Below, in pieces: positions 1 through 6,502 of a stretch of DNA of 11,241 bases. The stretch lies in contig JAEUMU010000170.1 of NCBI GenBank assembly GCA_016791325.1, positions 1-11,241 on the forward strand, written 5' to 3'. Numbering within the stretch: position 1 is the stretch's first letter; every line of letters begins with the position of its first letter. The stretch comes from Hyphomonadaceae bacterium. GTDB taxonomy: Bacteria > Pseudomonadota > Alphaproteobacteria > Caulobacterales > Aquidulcibacteraceae. The position numbers and the translations under genes are program-made. The notes under the pieces were generated by a model. The model worked only from the letters and a program-made list of their open reading frames with translations. It was not told where the DNA came from and did no database searches.

Positions 1-555
1 GCAATCGCCGCGTTCGGCCGGCTCGACGTGCTGGTCAACAATGCCGGCATTCAGTTCGTTTCGCCGATCGAGGATTTTCCGGTCGAAAAATGGAACGCCA
101 TCATCGCGCTTAATCTGTCGGCGGCGTTTCACACCATTCGCGCCGCCATGCGCGGGATGAAGGCGCGCAAATACGGGCGCATCATCAACATCGCCTCCGC
201 GCACGCGCATGTGGCTTCGCCGTTCAAGTCCGCCTATGTGGCGGCCAAGCACGGCATTCTCGGGCTCACCAAAACCGTCGCCCTGGAAGGCGCGACCTTC
301 AATGTGCGTTGCAACGCCATCTCGCCCGGCTACGTTCACACGCCGCTGGTGGAAAACCAGATCCCCGACACCATGAAGGCGCGCAACATGACGCGCGAGC
401 AGGTGATCAACGACGTGCTGCTGGCCGCCCAACCGACAAAGGACTTCGTCAAAGTGGAGGACATAGCCGCCATCGCCGTCTTTCTCACCACGCCCGCGGC
501 GGATCAGTTCAACGGCGCGGCGCTCAACGTGGATGGCGGCTGGACTGCGCAGTGA
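1..555 (+). CDS. bdhA: 3-hydroxybutyrate dehydrogenase, 5' end cut by window
   Basis: Oxidises D-3-hydroxybutyrate to acetoacetate with NAD+ in the cytoplasm, the step that follows depolymerisation of PHB. The reading frame is open from base 1 and ends with TGA at 553-555. It leaves 184 residues of a family usually near 260, so about 75 N-terminal residues, including the TGxxxGxG nucleotide-binding loop, lie outside the window. Visible short-chain dehydrogenase landmarks, numbered from the first residue here, are NNAG at 13-16, catalytic Ser66, and Tyr79/Lys83 in YVAAK. The stretch SAHAHVASPFKSAYVAAKHG and the later NAISPGYVHTPLVE are characteristic of 3-hydroxybutyrate dehydrogenases rather than generic family members. 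The C-terminus closes with the usual NVDGGWTAQ. It is translationally coupled to the patatin-like gene through a GTGA overlap. The truncation is only the window edge. Confidence 0.9.
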   Translation, partial: AIAAFGRLDVLVNNAGIQFVSPIEDFPVEKWNAIIALNLSAAFHTIRAAMRGMKARKYGRIINIASAHAHVASPFKSAYVAAKHGILGLTKTVALEGATFNVRCNAISPGYVHTPLVENQIPDTMKARNMTREQVINDVLLAAQPTKDFVKVEDIAAIAVFLTTPAADQFNGAALNVDGGWTAQ

Positions 556-1616
556 AGGTGAAGCGCAAGCCGATATCTCTCGCGTTGCAGGGCGGGGGGG
601 CGTTAGGCGCCTACACGTGGGGCGCCCTCGATCGCCTCCTGGCCGATGAGCGGATTGAGATAAAGGCTATTTCCGGTTCATCGGCGGGGGCGATGTGCGC
701 GGTTGTGCTGGCCGATGGCTTTCATGAGGGCGCCGCCGCCGGCGCACGCGCCAAGCTGCGCGCGTTTTGGGAGCGCGTGGCGCGCGAAGGCAGCGCCAAT
801 CCCTACCGGCGCACCCCGCTCATGGCGTTTTTGAACGCGTTCAAGCCGGGTTGGGCGGCGGAGAATTATCTCGCCATGTGGGCCGACATGGCGACGCGGT
901 GGGCAAGCCCCTACGATTTCAACCCGCTCAATGTGAATCCGCTGAAGGAGCTGGTGGCCGATCTCGTGGATTTCGAGAAGGTGCGCGCCTGCGAAGCCAT
1001 CGAACTTTTCATAGGCGCCACCAATGTCGAGACTGGCCGCATCCGCATTTTCGTCAACCGTGAGCTGACGGCCGACCACCTGATGGCGTCCGCGTGTCTG
1101 CCACAGCTTTTCCAGGCTGTGGAAATTGAAGGCGCGCATTACTGGGACGGCGGCTACACCGGCAACCCAGCTCTGTTTCCGCTCTACGGGGTCAAGGCCA
1201 CGCGCGATATCGTCATCGTCCAGATCAATCCGCTTGAACGCCCCGGCTTACCGCGCACCGCCGTCGACATCACCGCCCGCGTCAATGAAATCAACTTCAA
1301 CGCCAACCTGCTGAACGAATTGCGCGCGGCTGAGTTCGTCGCCCGCCTTCTGGATGAGCAGCGTCTGCCCCAAGAGCGCTACCGCAAGATGCTCATTCAC
1401 AATCTCAGCGAGGGCATGGCGCTTGCGCCGCTGGGCGTGGGCGTGGATCTCAATACCGATCTCGCCTTCTTCGCTCAGCTGTTCGACACCGGAGTCGCCG
1501 CCGCCGATAAGTGGCTGGCCGAGCATTTTGATGCGTTGGGTGATCGCTCCACGGTTGATCTGGCGGCCATGTTTCGCGCCGGCGCCCCGCAGGATGCGGC
1601 AAAGCCGCTGCACTAA
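552..1616 (+). CDS. patatin-like phospholipase family protein
   Basis: Predicted serine lipid acyl hydrolase with a Ser-Asp catalytic dyad; the true substrate is unknown. All patatin blocks are present, numbered from the GTG at 552: oxyanion-hole loop QGGGALGAY (13-21), nucleophile elbow GSSAG with Ser44, and DGG with Asp199 followed by YTGNP. The length is 354 residues. No signal peptide or membrane helix is seen, so it should be cytoplasmic or peripheral. I chose GTG 552 because it overlaps the upstream stop (GTGA); GTG 558 is an equally weak alternative and no good Shine-Dalgarno is visible, which fits translational coupling. The open frame continues far upstream, but that part overlaps the dehydrogenase gene and is not real. 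Pairing with a 3-hydroxybutyrate dehydrogenase suggests a role in PHB or lipid turnover, which is an inference. Confidence 0.88.
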   Translation: MKVKRKPISLALQGGGALGAYTWGALDRLLADERIEIKAISGSSAGAMCAVVLADGFHEGAAAGARAKLRAFWERVAREGSANPYRRTPLMAFLNAFKPGWAAENYLAMWADMATRWASPYDFNPLNVNPLKELVADLVDFEKVRACEAIELFIGATNVETGRIRIFVNRELTADHLMASACLPQLFQAVEIEGAHYWDGGYTGNPALFPLYGVKATRDIVIVQINPLERPGLPRTAVDITARVNEINFNANLLNELRAAEFVARLLDEQRLPQERYRKMLIHNLSEGMALAPLGVGVDLNTDLAFFAQLFDTGVAAADKWLAEHFDALGDRSTVDLAAMFRAGAPQDAAKPLH

Positions 1617-1651
1617 CCATTCGTTAGCCGCATCAGCGCGATTTTCGCCTC

Positions 1652-2110
1652 ATGCGTCGGCGTATTTTCTTAGCGGGCTTGGGCCTGGCGCTTGCCGCTG
1701 GGGCGGCTGAGGCCGCCGGCGGCTCGGGCGGCGGCTCGTCCTCGTCCGGCCAGCAGGCGCCCGCGAGCCGTCAAGAGCGCCTCACCAGCGCGGCCTCCTT
1801 CCTGCCCATGCCAACGCTTTCGGCCGGCGTGCTTCAACGCCACACGGCCGCGGGCACGCTCGTCGTGGATATGGGGCTCGATGTGCCCGACGCAGCGTTG
1901 CGCCGGCGCGCCGAACTCAACGCGCCGCGCCTGCGCGACGCTTTGCGCACCGCGCTCGCCACCTACGCGTCGACCTTCTATCGCGATCGAACCGCCCCGG
2001 AACCCGCCGTGCTTACCCGCCTGATGCAGCAGGCGATCGATCGCACGCTCGGCGCTCCAGGCGCGCGGGTGCTGATGGTGAACATTATCTACCAGCGCCG
2101 CCAGGGCTAA
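1652..2110 (+). CDS. Tat-signal exported protein with FliL-like C-terminal part
   Basis: A 152-residue protein of unknown function. The N-terminus MRRRIFLAGLG contains a twin-arginine motif (Arg3-Arg4-Ile-Phe-Leu, close to RRxFL), then a hydrophobic run to about residue 19 and a likely cleavage site after Ala19-Glu-Ala21, so export by the Tat pathway to the periplasm is probable. A Gly/Ser-rich linker (about 22-39) follows. The rest has the pattern of FliL-type domains: a beta strand (GTLVVDMGLDV), a helix with APRLRDALRTAL, a second helix with LTRLMQQAIDRTLG, and a final strand VLMVNIIYQ. No flagellar gene is nearby, so the resemblance may be of fold only. It starts 35 bases after the patatin gene, has no clear Shine-Dalgarno, and may be co-transcribed with it. 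It is convergent with the lipoprotein gene; the stop codons are 3 bases apart. Confidence 0.75.
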   Translation: MRRRIFLAGLGLALAAGAAEAAGGSGGGSSSSGQQAPASRQERLTSAASFLPMPTLSAGVLQRHTAAGTLVVDMGLDVPDAALRRRAELNAPRLRDALRTALATYASTFYRDRTAPEPAVLTRLMQQAIDRTLGAPGARVLMVNIIYQRRQG

Positions 2111-2113
2111 GGC

Positions 2114-2641
2114 TTACTCGCCCCGGCAGGCAATCGGCATGATGATCTGGGTGATGCTGCCCGGCACTGTGGCGCGATAGATCTGCCTCGGTTCGTCGCG
2201 CGCGGCCACGGTTTCGCCTGGCCCCATGATCTGACGCTCAACCACGATGAACTGCTCGGTCTGGCAGTTGAACCGATAGTGCAGGCGTTGCACCTCGTAA
2301 CGAACTGTCGTGGTCGTGGTCGCGTCCTCGAACTGGAACACTTGCGGCTGCGCGTGGCGCACCTGCACCCAGATATCGGCGGTGCCATCGGCGGCGCGGG
2401 TGATGGTGCGCTGGTTGAAATGCACTTCACCGAGGCCGCATTGCCGCTCTCCCGCGTTGTTCTCGCTGCAGTCGCGTTGGCGGGCTACGAACAGCCAATC
2501 GGGCAGGTTCTGGGTGCTGCCCAACAACACCGAGCCAGGCTCGCCCGGGGGCTGGGCCTGCTCGGGAGCCTGCGCCTGGCCGCAGGCGGCCAGGGTGAAC
2601 AGGCAGATCAGGGCGGCGAGCTTGTGCAACAGCATTCTCAT
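2114..2641 (-). CDS. putative outer-membrane lipoprotein, four cysteines
   Basis: A 175-residue lipoprotein of unknown function. The N-terminus has Arg2 and a hydrophobic core, then the lipobox Leu17-Ala-Ala-Cys20, so signal peptidase II cleavage and lipidation of Cys20 are expected. Gly at +2 argues against retention in the inner membrane. A Gln/Pro-rich linker (about 21-36) leads to a compact domain with Cys58, Cys68, Cys126 and Cys172, enough for two disulfides. The alternation of strands, the DWLFV and DIWVQVRHA segments, and the ending VPGSITQIIMPIAC recall the surface-adhesin protein E (Adhesin_E) type of small exported domain; this match is from memory and tentative. It lies 37 bases downstream of the short-chain dehydrogenase gene on the same strand and is probably in its transcript. 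The ATG has only a weak ribosome binding site. Confidence 0.75.
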   Translation of the reverse strand: MRMLLHKLAALICLFTLAACGQAQAPEQAQPPGEPGSVLLGSTQNLPDWLFVARQRDCSENNAGERQCGLGEVHFNQRTITRAADGTADIWVQVRHAQPQVFQFEDATTTTTVRYEVQRLHYRFNCQTEQFIVVERQIMGPGETVAARDEPRQIYRATVPGSITQIIMPIACRGE

Positions 2642-2678
2642 GGGTCTTTATGTTGAGGCCTTGGAACCAAGCGGCAAG

Positions 2679-3458
2679 TCACATGGCTGAGATGCCGCCA
2701 TCAACTTTCAGTTCCGCCCCGGTGACAAACCGGCTTTCGTCCGAAAGGAGGTAAATCGCCGCCATGGCGATCTCCTCTGGTTTGCCGATGCGCCCGGCCG
2801 GAACCTGCCGCGCCAGCTTCGCCTCGGCCTCCTCCTTGCCGAGCATGCCCCGCAACGGATCAAGGATCGGCGTATCAATGAAGGTGGGGTGAATGGAGTT
2901 GGAGCGCACATCCAATCCCTTCTTGGCGCAATAGAGCGCGATGTTCTTCGAGAGCAGCCACACCGCGGCTTTCGATGCGTTGTAGGCTGGCGTGTTGTGC
3001 GAGGCGATGAGCCCGGCGATGGAAGAGATGTTCACGATCGCCGCCGGCTGATGCTGCGCCAGATACTTGATTGCGTGCTTGGCGCCGAGAAACACCGAGT
3101 CCACGTTCACGCTCATGACTTTGCGAAAGTCAGCAAGGCTCATTTCCTCGATCCCGCCCTTGCCGCCAGCGATGCCGGCATTGTTCACGAGGCCGGAAAT
3201 CCCGCCCATATCGCGATTGGCGCGGTCCAGCGCGGCAATCCATTGCTGTTCATCGGTGACATCGATCTCATAAGCGAACGCGGTTCCTGCGCCGTGGGCC
3301 GCGTTAAGTTCCGCCGCCACCTTTTCCGCGCCGGCGATATTGAGATCGCCGAGCCCGACCGTGCCGCCTTCTCGCGCGACGGCTCTGGCCATCGCCGCGC
3401 CCAAGCCTTGCGCGGCCCCGGTAATGAACACCTTCTTCCCCGCCACGCGCCCGCTCAT
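2679..3458 (-). CDS. short-chain dehydrogenase/reductase (SDR) family oxidoreductase
   Basis: A complete 259-residue classical SDR, the normal length. The cofactor loop is TGAAQGLG (13-20), Asp38 at the end of the second strand indicates preference for NAD(H) over NADP(H), and NNAG lies at 92-95. The catalytic set is Asn118, Ser146, Tyr159 and Lys163 (YNASK). The C-terminus has the standard LKVDGG block. Substrate cannot be fixed from sequence; the overall character is that of hydroxysteroid or cyclic-alcohol dehydrogenases. The ATG has a strong Shine-Dalgarno, AGGAGG at 3464-3469, 5 bases upstream. It is divergent from cydA across 106 bases and is followed by the lipoprotein gene. It is not a close copy of the 3-hydroxybutyrate dehydrogenase at the left edge. 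Confidence 0.9.
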   Translation of the reverse strand: MSGRVAGKKVFITGAAQGLGAAMARAVAREGGTVGLGDLNIAGAEKVAAELNAAHGAGTAFAYEIDVTDEQQWIAALDRANRDMGGISGLVNNAGIAGGKGGIEEMSLADFRKVMSVNVDSVFLGAKHAIKYLAQHQPAAIVNISSIAGLIASHNTPAYNASKAAVWLLSKNIALYCAKKGLDVRSNSIHPTFIDTPILDPLRGMLGKEEAEAKLARQVPAGRIGKPEEIAMAAIYLLSDESRFVTGAELKVDGGISAM

Positions 3459-3564
3459 GACGTCCTCCTCGGCTGCGGCGCGACTGTGTGTCTCGGCGCG
3501 GCAAACTGCAAGCTTGGCGTCGCGGCGCCCGCGCGTTTAGGCTCTTTCAGAAGCGAGGTGCCAC

Positions 3565-4944
3565 ATGGAATGGGACGCGCTGCTGCTATCCCGGCTGCAA
3601 TTCGCCTTCACGGTCGGCTTCCACATCATCTTCCCGGCGTTCACGATCGGGTTGGCCTCGTTCCTGGCTGTGTTGGAAGGGCTGTGGCTCTTCACCAAGC
3701 GCGCGGTGTTCAAAAATCTATACCTGTTCTGGGTCAAGATCTTCGCCTTGTCGTTCGGCATGGGCGTCGTTTCCGGCGTCGTGCTCAGCTATCAGTTCGG
3801 CACGAATTGGAGCGTTTTCTCCGCCGTGACCGGCAGCGTCATTGGCCCGCTCTTGGCCTACGAGGTGCTGACGGCGTTTTTCCTTGAGGCATCGTTCCTC
3901 GGCATCATGCTGTTCGGCTGGAAGCGCGTCGGCCCGGGCCTGCACTTCTTCTCGACTTGCACCGTCGCGGTCGGCACGCTCGTCAGCGCGTTTTGGATTC
4001 TTGCCGCCAATTCCTGGATGCAGACGCCGCAAGGATGGGAATGGGCCGAAGATGGGACGATGGTCGCCACCAACTTCGCCGAAGTGATCTTCAATCCTTC
4101 CCTGCCCACGCGTTTCGCGCACATGGTGCTGGCCGCTTACCTCACCACGGCGATGGTTGTGGCTGGTGCTTCCGCGTTTGCGCTTTTGAAGGGCAGGGCG
4201 CTTCCCGAGAGCCGCGTGGCGCTGCGCATGGCCGTGCTGATGATGGCGCTGGTCACCCCGCTGCAAATCATGGCCGGCCATGAGAGCGGCATCGTCGCTG
4301 GCCACCATCAGCCGGCGAAAGTCGCGGCGCTTGAAGGCTGGTGGACCACCCGCACGCAACAGCCCACGGTCCTCGTCGGCTGGCCCGATGAAGCGGCCGA
4401 GCGCAACCACTTTGAACTCGCCATTCCCGGCTTTGGCTCCACGGTAAACAACGCCGCGCCGAATGTCGTTCTGCCGGGGCTCGATCAGTTCGCTCGCGAA
4501 GATCGCCCGCCGGTCTGGATTACATTCTGGGCGTTCCGCATCATGGTAGCCATGGGGCTCGTTATGTCGGCGCTGGGCGTGTGGGGCGCTGGCGCTTGGC
4601 TGCTCAAACGGCTCGATCACGCACGCTGGTATCATCGCGCCCTGGTGCTGGCTGCGCCTAGCGGTTTCATCGCCGTGCTTACGGGATGGATCACCGCCGA
4701 AGTAGGGCGCCAACCCTACGTCGTTTATGGCGTGATGCGCACGGCGGATGCGGTGTCTCCGGTGCCTGCAGCGTCGGTAGCGGCGTCGCTGCTGTTCTTC
4801 ATCATCGTTTACGCCATCGTGTTTACGGCCGGCGCGCTCTACATCTTGCGCTTGATGGCCAAGGGGCCTGAAAGCGAAGAGCCCGCGCCCCATTCCGATC
4901 AACCCCCCGGCACGCCGCTCGGCGCCGCGATCGAGGAGGCTTGA
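3565..4944 (+). CDS. cydA: cytochrome bd-type quinol oxidase subunit I (cyanide-insensitive type)
   Basis: Core subunit of the inner-membrane bd oxidase, which oxidises quinol and reduces O2 to water, often with high O2 affinity. The 459 residues are shorter than E. coli CydA (522) because the quinol loop is short, as in the CIO/CioA branch. Key residues are visible: His20 (FHIIFP) for the high-spin haem; His186 (RFAHM) and Met327 (FRIM) for haem b558; Glu100 and Glu108 of the proton path; Lys252 and Glu257 in QPAKVAALEG for quinol binding; and GRQPYVVYGV around 381-390 with Glu379. The multiple membrane helices are evident. The ATG at 3565 has GAGG at 3555-3558, six bases upstream. Its stop precedes the cydB ATG by 5 bases. 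I saw no FNR/Anr-type palindrome in the 106-base upstream gap. Some annotations call this gene cioA. Confidence 0.96.
   Translation: MEWDALLLSRLQFAFTVGFHIIFPAFTIGLASFLAVLEGLWLFTKRAVFKNLYLFWVKIFALSFGMGVVSGVVLSYQFGTNWSVFSAVTGSVIGPLLAYEVLTAFFLEASFLGIMLFGWKRVGPGLHFFSTCTVAVGTLVSAFWILAANSWMQTPQGWEWAEDGTMVATNFAEVIFNPSLPTRFAHMVLAAYLTTAMVVAGASAFALLKGRALPESRVALRMAVLMMALVTPLQIMAGHESGIVAGHHQPAKVAALEGWWTTRTQQPTVLVGWPDEAAERNHFELAIPGFGSTVNNAAPNVVLPGLDQFAREDRPPVWITFWAFRIMVAMGLVMSALGVWGAGAWLLKRLDHARWYHRALVLAAPSGFIAVLTGWITAEVGRQPYVVYGVMRTADAVSPVPAASVAASLLFFIIVYAIVFTAGALYILRLMAKGPESEEPAPHSDQPPGTPLGAAIEEA
4934..4939 (+). promoter_or_regulatory. Shine-Dalgarno that places the cydB start
   Basis: AGGAGG sits inside the last codons of cydA. 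It is 10 bases before ATG 4950 but only 1 base before the alternative TTG 4941, so ATG 4950 is the likely start of cydB. Confidence 0.7.
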
Positions 4945-4949
4945 CGCTC

Positions 4950-5978
4950 ATGTTCGGTCTTGAACTCGCGATGATATGGGCCGTTCTGATCGCCGTTGCG
5001 GTGTTTCTTTATGTGGCGCTCGATGGCTTCGACCTTGGCGTCGGCATCCTGTTTCCGTTTGCCAAGAGCAGCCGCGAGCGCGATCAGATGCAGGCCGCCA
5101 TCGCGCCGGTCTGGGATGGCAACGAAACTTGGCTCGTGCTGGGCGGCGGCGGCTTGTTCGCGGCCTTCCCCAAGGCTTATGCGGCGTTGATGCCGGCGCT
5201 CTACATCCCAATCATTCTCATGCTGCTGGCGCTGATATTTCGCGGGGTGGCGTTTGAGTTCCGCCATCACGGACGCGATCGCGGCAAACGCTGGTGGACC
5301 ATCGCCTTCTCGGCTGGCTCTATCGTCGCCACTGTCGCGCAAGGCCTGATCCTCGGCGCCTTCATCCAGGGCGTGAACATTGAAAACGGCGCATTTGTCG
5401 GCGGCGCGTTCGATTGGCTCACGCCTTTTTCTTTGCTCGTCGCCGCAGCTCTGGTGTTGGGCTACGCCTTGTTGGGTGCGGCGTGGCTGGTGTTCAAGAC
5501 AGAAGGTGAGTTGTTTACGCGCGCGCGCCGCTGGGCCACGCAATTGTCGCTGCTCGTGGCGTTGGCGATGGGCGCGGTAAGCTTGGCGACGCTCGGCGTC
5601 GATCCGCGCGTCACCGAACGCTGGGGCCTTACCATGACCAGCGTGGATTGGCCCGTGTTCTTGAAAGTGGCGCCGTTGCCGGTGGCCGCAGGGCTGGTTT
5701 GTTTCGCGCTATGGCGGCCATGGAAAGGCACGCCGCATTTAGCGCCTTATCTGCTCACCGTGGCGCTGTTCTTGATTGGCTATCTGGGCCTCGCTGTCAG
5801 TCTTTGGCCCTATATTGTGCCGTTCGCGATGAAACCGGCCGAAGCCGCTGCCGCGGATAACGCGCTGCAACTCATGCTGTGGGGCGCGCTGGTGATGCTG
5901 CCGATCATCCTGGCTTACACTGCCTATGTGTATTGGCTGTTCAGAGCGAAGGTGGGCGATGATGGCGCCTATCATTGA
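4950..5978 (+). CDS. cydB: cytochrome bd-type quinol oxidase subunit II
   Basis: Second membrane subunit of the bd oxidase, needed for assembly and haem stability together with CydA. From ATG 4950 it has 342 residues. Family signatures are present near the N-terminus: LDGFDLGVGIL in the first helix, then WDGNETWLVLGGGGLFAAFP and FRGVAFEFR. The rest is a series of hydrophobic helices typical of CydB/CioB. The open frame can be extended to a TTG at 4941, which would overlap the cydA stop, but the AGGAGG at 4934-4939 is badly spaced for it. The 3' end overlaps the DUF2474 gene by 20 bases, so the operon is tightly coupled. No cydDC transporter genes lie nearby, which is common for CIO-type operons. 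Confidence 0.95.
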   Translation: MFGLELAMIWAVLIAVAVFLYVALDGFDLGVGILFPFAKSSRERDQMQAAIAPVWDGNETWLVLGGGGLFAAFPKAYAALMPALYIPIILMLLALIFRGVAFEFRHHGRDRGKRWWTIAFSAGSIVATVAQGLILGAFIQGVNIENGAFVGGAFDWLTPFSLLVAAALVLGYALLGAAWLVFKTEGELFTRARRWATQLSLLVALAMGAVSLATLGVDPRVTERWGLTMTSVDWPVFLKVAPLPVAAGLVCFALWRPWKGTPHLAPYLLTVALFLIGYLGLAVSLWPYIVPFAMKPAEAAAADNALQLMLWGALVMLPIILAYTAYVYWLFRAKVGDDGAYH

Positions 5979-6108
5979 GGGGCCGCCCGAAGAGGGCGAG
6001 GCGCCGCGCCCGCTGGGCAAACGGCTGCTCTGGTTCGTCGCGCTCTGGCTGGTGAGCCTAATCGGCGTCGCCGCCATTGCTTACAGCCTGCGCGCGCTCA
6101 TTCTCTGA
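5959..6108 (+). CDS. DUF2474 small membrane protein of the bd oxidase operon
   Basis: A 49-residue protein starting at ATG 5959 (or the adjacent ATG 5962) inside the end of cydB, with AAGGTGG at 5949-5955 just upstream. After an acidic, Pro-rich N-terminus comes [19 protein letters not shown], which continues to a basic end, SLRALIL. This is one membrane helix with the KR-x-x-WF-x-x-LW pattern of DUF2474 proteins. That family is found downstream of cyanide-insensitive bd oxidase genes and is thought to be an accessory subunit comparable to CydX; the functional part is an inference from position. The open frame can be read further upstream to 5926, but that part overlaps cydB and looks unlike the family. 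Its last 11 bases overlap the end of the convergent pterin dehydratase gene. Confidence 0.85.
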   Translation: MMAPIIEGPPEEGEAPRPLGKRLLWFVALWLVSLIGVAAIAYSLRALIL

Positions 6109-6394
6109 AATGGGCAAACGCCTGGTCCATGAAATGCGCGAGCGCGACGTCTTTGTCGGAAACACCGCCAGCGTCGTGTGTCGTTAAGCATGCCTCGACC
6201 CGATTGTACACATTGGTCCATTCCGGATGATGGTCGTGCCGCTCTGCGTAAAGCGCCACGCGCGTCATGAAGGCGAACGCGCCGTTGAAATCGCGGAAGC
6301 GGAATTCTTTAGTGATCGCATCGCGGCCCTCCGCAGCGTGCCAGCCGTCAAGGCGGGCGAGTGCCGCTGCTGCGCCGATTTTCGTGGCGGACAT
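6098..6394 (-). CDS. phhB: 4a-hydroxytetrahydrobiopterin dehydratase (pterin-4a-carbinolamine dehydratase)
   Basis: Dehydrates 4a-hydroxytetrahydropterin, the product of aromatic amino acid hydroxylases, so the cofactor can be recycled; a cytoplasmic enzyme. The frame contains the family core [15 protein letters not shown] followed by [14 protein letters not shown], with the His-His-Pro-x-Trp motif and the later His of LTTH forming the active site. From ATG 6394 the protein has 98 residues, a normal length. The frame can start at a GTG at 6415, but AAAGGAG at 6402-6408 sits 7 bases before ATG 6394 and would be coding if the GTG were used, so ATG 6394 is preferred. No phenylalanine hydroxylase gene is in the window; solitary copies are common. 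The gene is convergent with the cyd operon. Confidence 0.92.
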   Translation of the reverse strand: MSATKIGAAAALARLDGWHAAEGRDAITKEFRFRDFNGAFAFMTRVALYAERHDHHPEWTNVYNRVEACLTTHDAGGVSDKDVALAHFMDQAFAHFRE

Positions 6395-6400
6395 CAGATC

Positions 6401-6408
6401 GCTCCTTT
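6401..6408 (-). promoter_or_regulatory. Shine-Dalgarno that places the pterin dehydratase start
   Basis: On the minus strand this reads AAAGGAGC, 6 to 7 bases before ATG 6394. It lies downstream of the alternative GTG at 6415 and therefore argues for the shorter 98-residue product. A TATAGT hexamer at 6414-6419 could be the -10 element of a short leader, but no convincing -35 is visible. Confidence 0.6.
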
Positions 6409-6448
6409 CATTCACTATAGCCTCCTGCGCATGGGCCGGACAGGGCGC

Positions 6449-6480
6449 AAAAAAACCGCCGGCCCGTGAAAGCCGGCGGT
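6449..6480 (-). terminator. intrinsic terminator of the permease transcript
   Basis: On the minus strand the 9-base arms ACCGCCGGC and GCCGGCGGT (6472-6480 and 6455-6463) pair perfectly around an 8-base loop, and the stem runs straight into a T tract at 6449-6455. It lies 22 bases after the permease stop and is oriented to end that gene. It also insulates the pterin dehydratase gene next in line. Confidence 0.9.
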
Positions 6481-6502
6481 TCTCTTTCGCACTCGTGCGC
6501 GA

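Noticed and set aside
309..551. N-terminal extension of the patatin-like protein
   Set aside because: The upstream 81 codons overlap the dehydrogenase in another frame and encode Arg/Gly/His-rich shadow sequence; the family domain begins shortly after GTG 552.
2889..3887. Open frame of 332 codons spanning the dehydrogenase, the divergent gap and cydA
   Set aside because: It crosses two well-supported genes and their promoter region and has an Arg/His-rich shadow composition.
3718..4902. Open frame of 394 codons antisense to cydA
   Set aside because: It mirrors a certain gene; the translation is rich in Arg, His and Gly with no domain, as expected for the complement of GC-rich coding sequence.
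4941..4949. TTG start for cydB
   Set aside because: The only good Shine-Dalgarno is one base away from it, which is too close; ATG 4950 has workable spacing and begins the conserved N-terminus.
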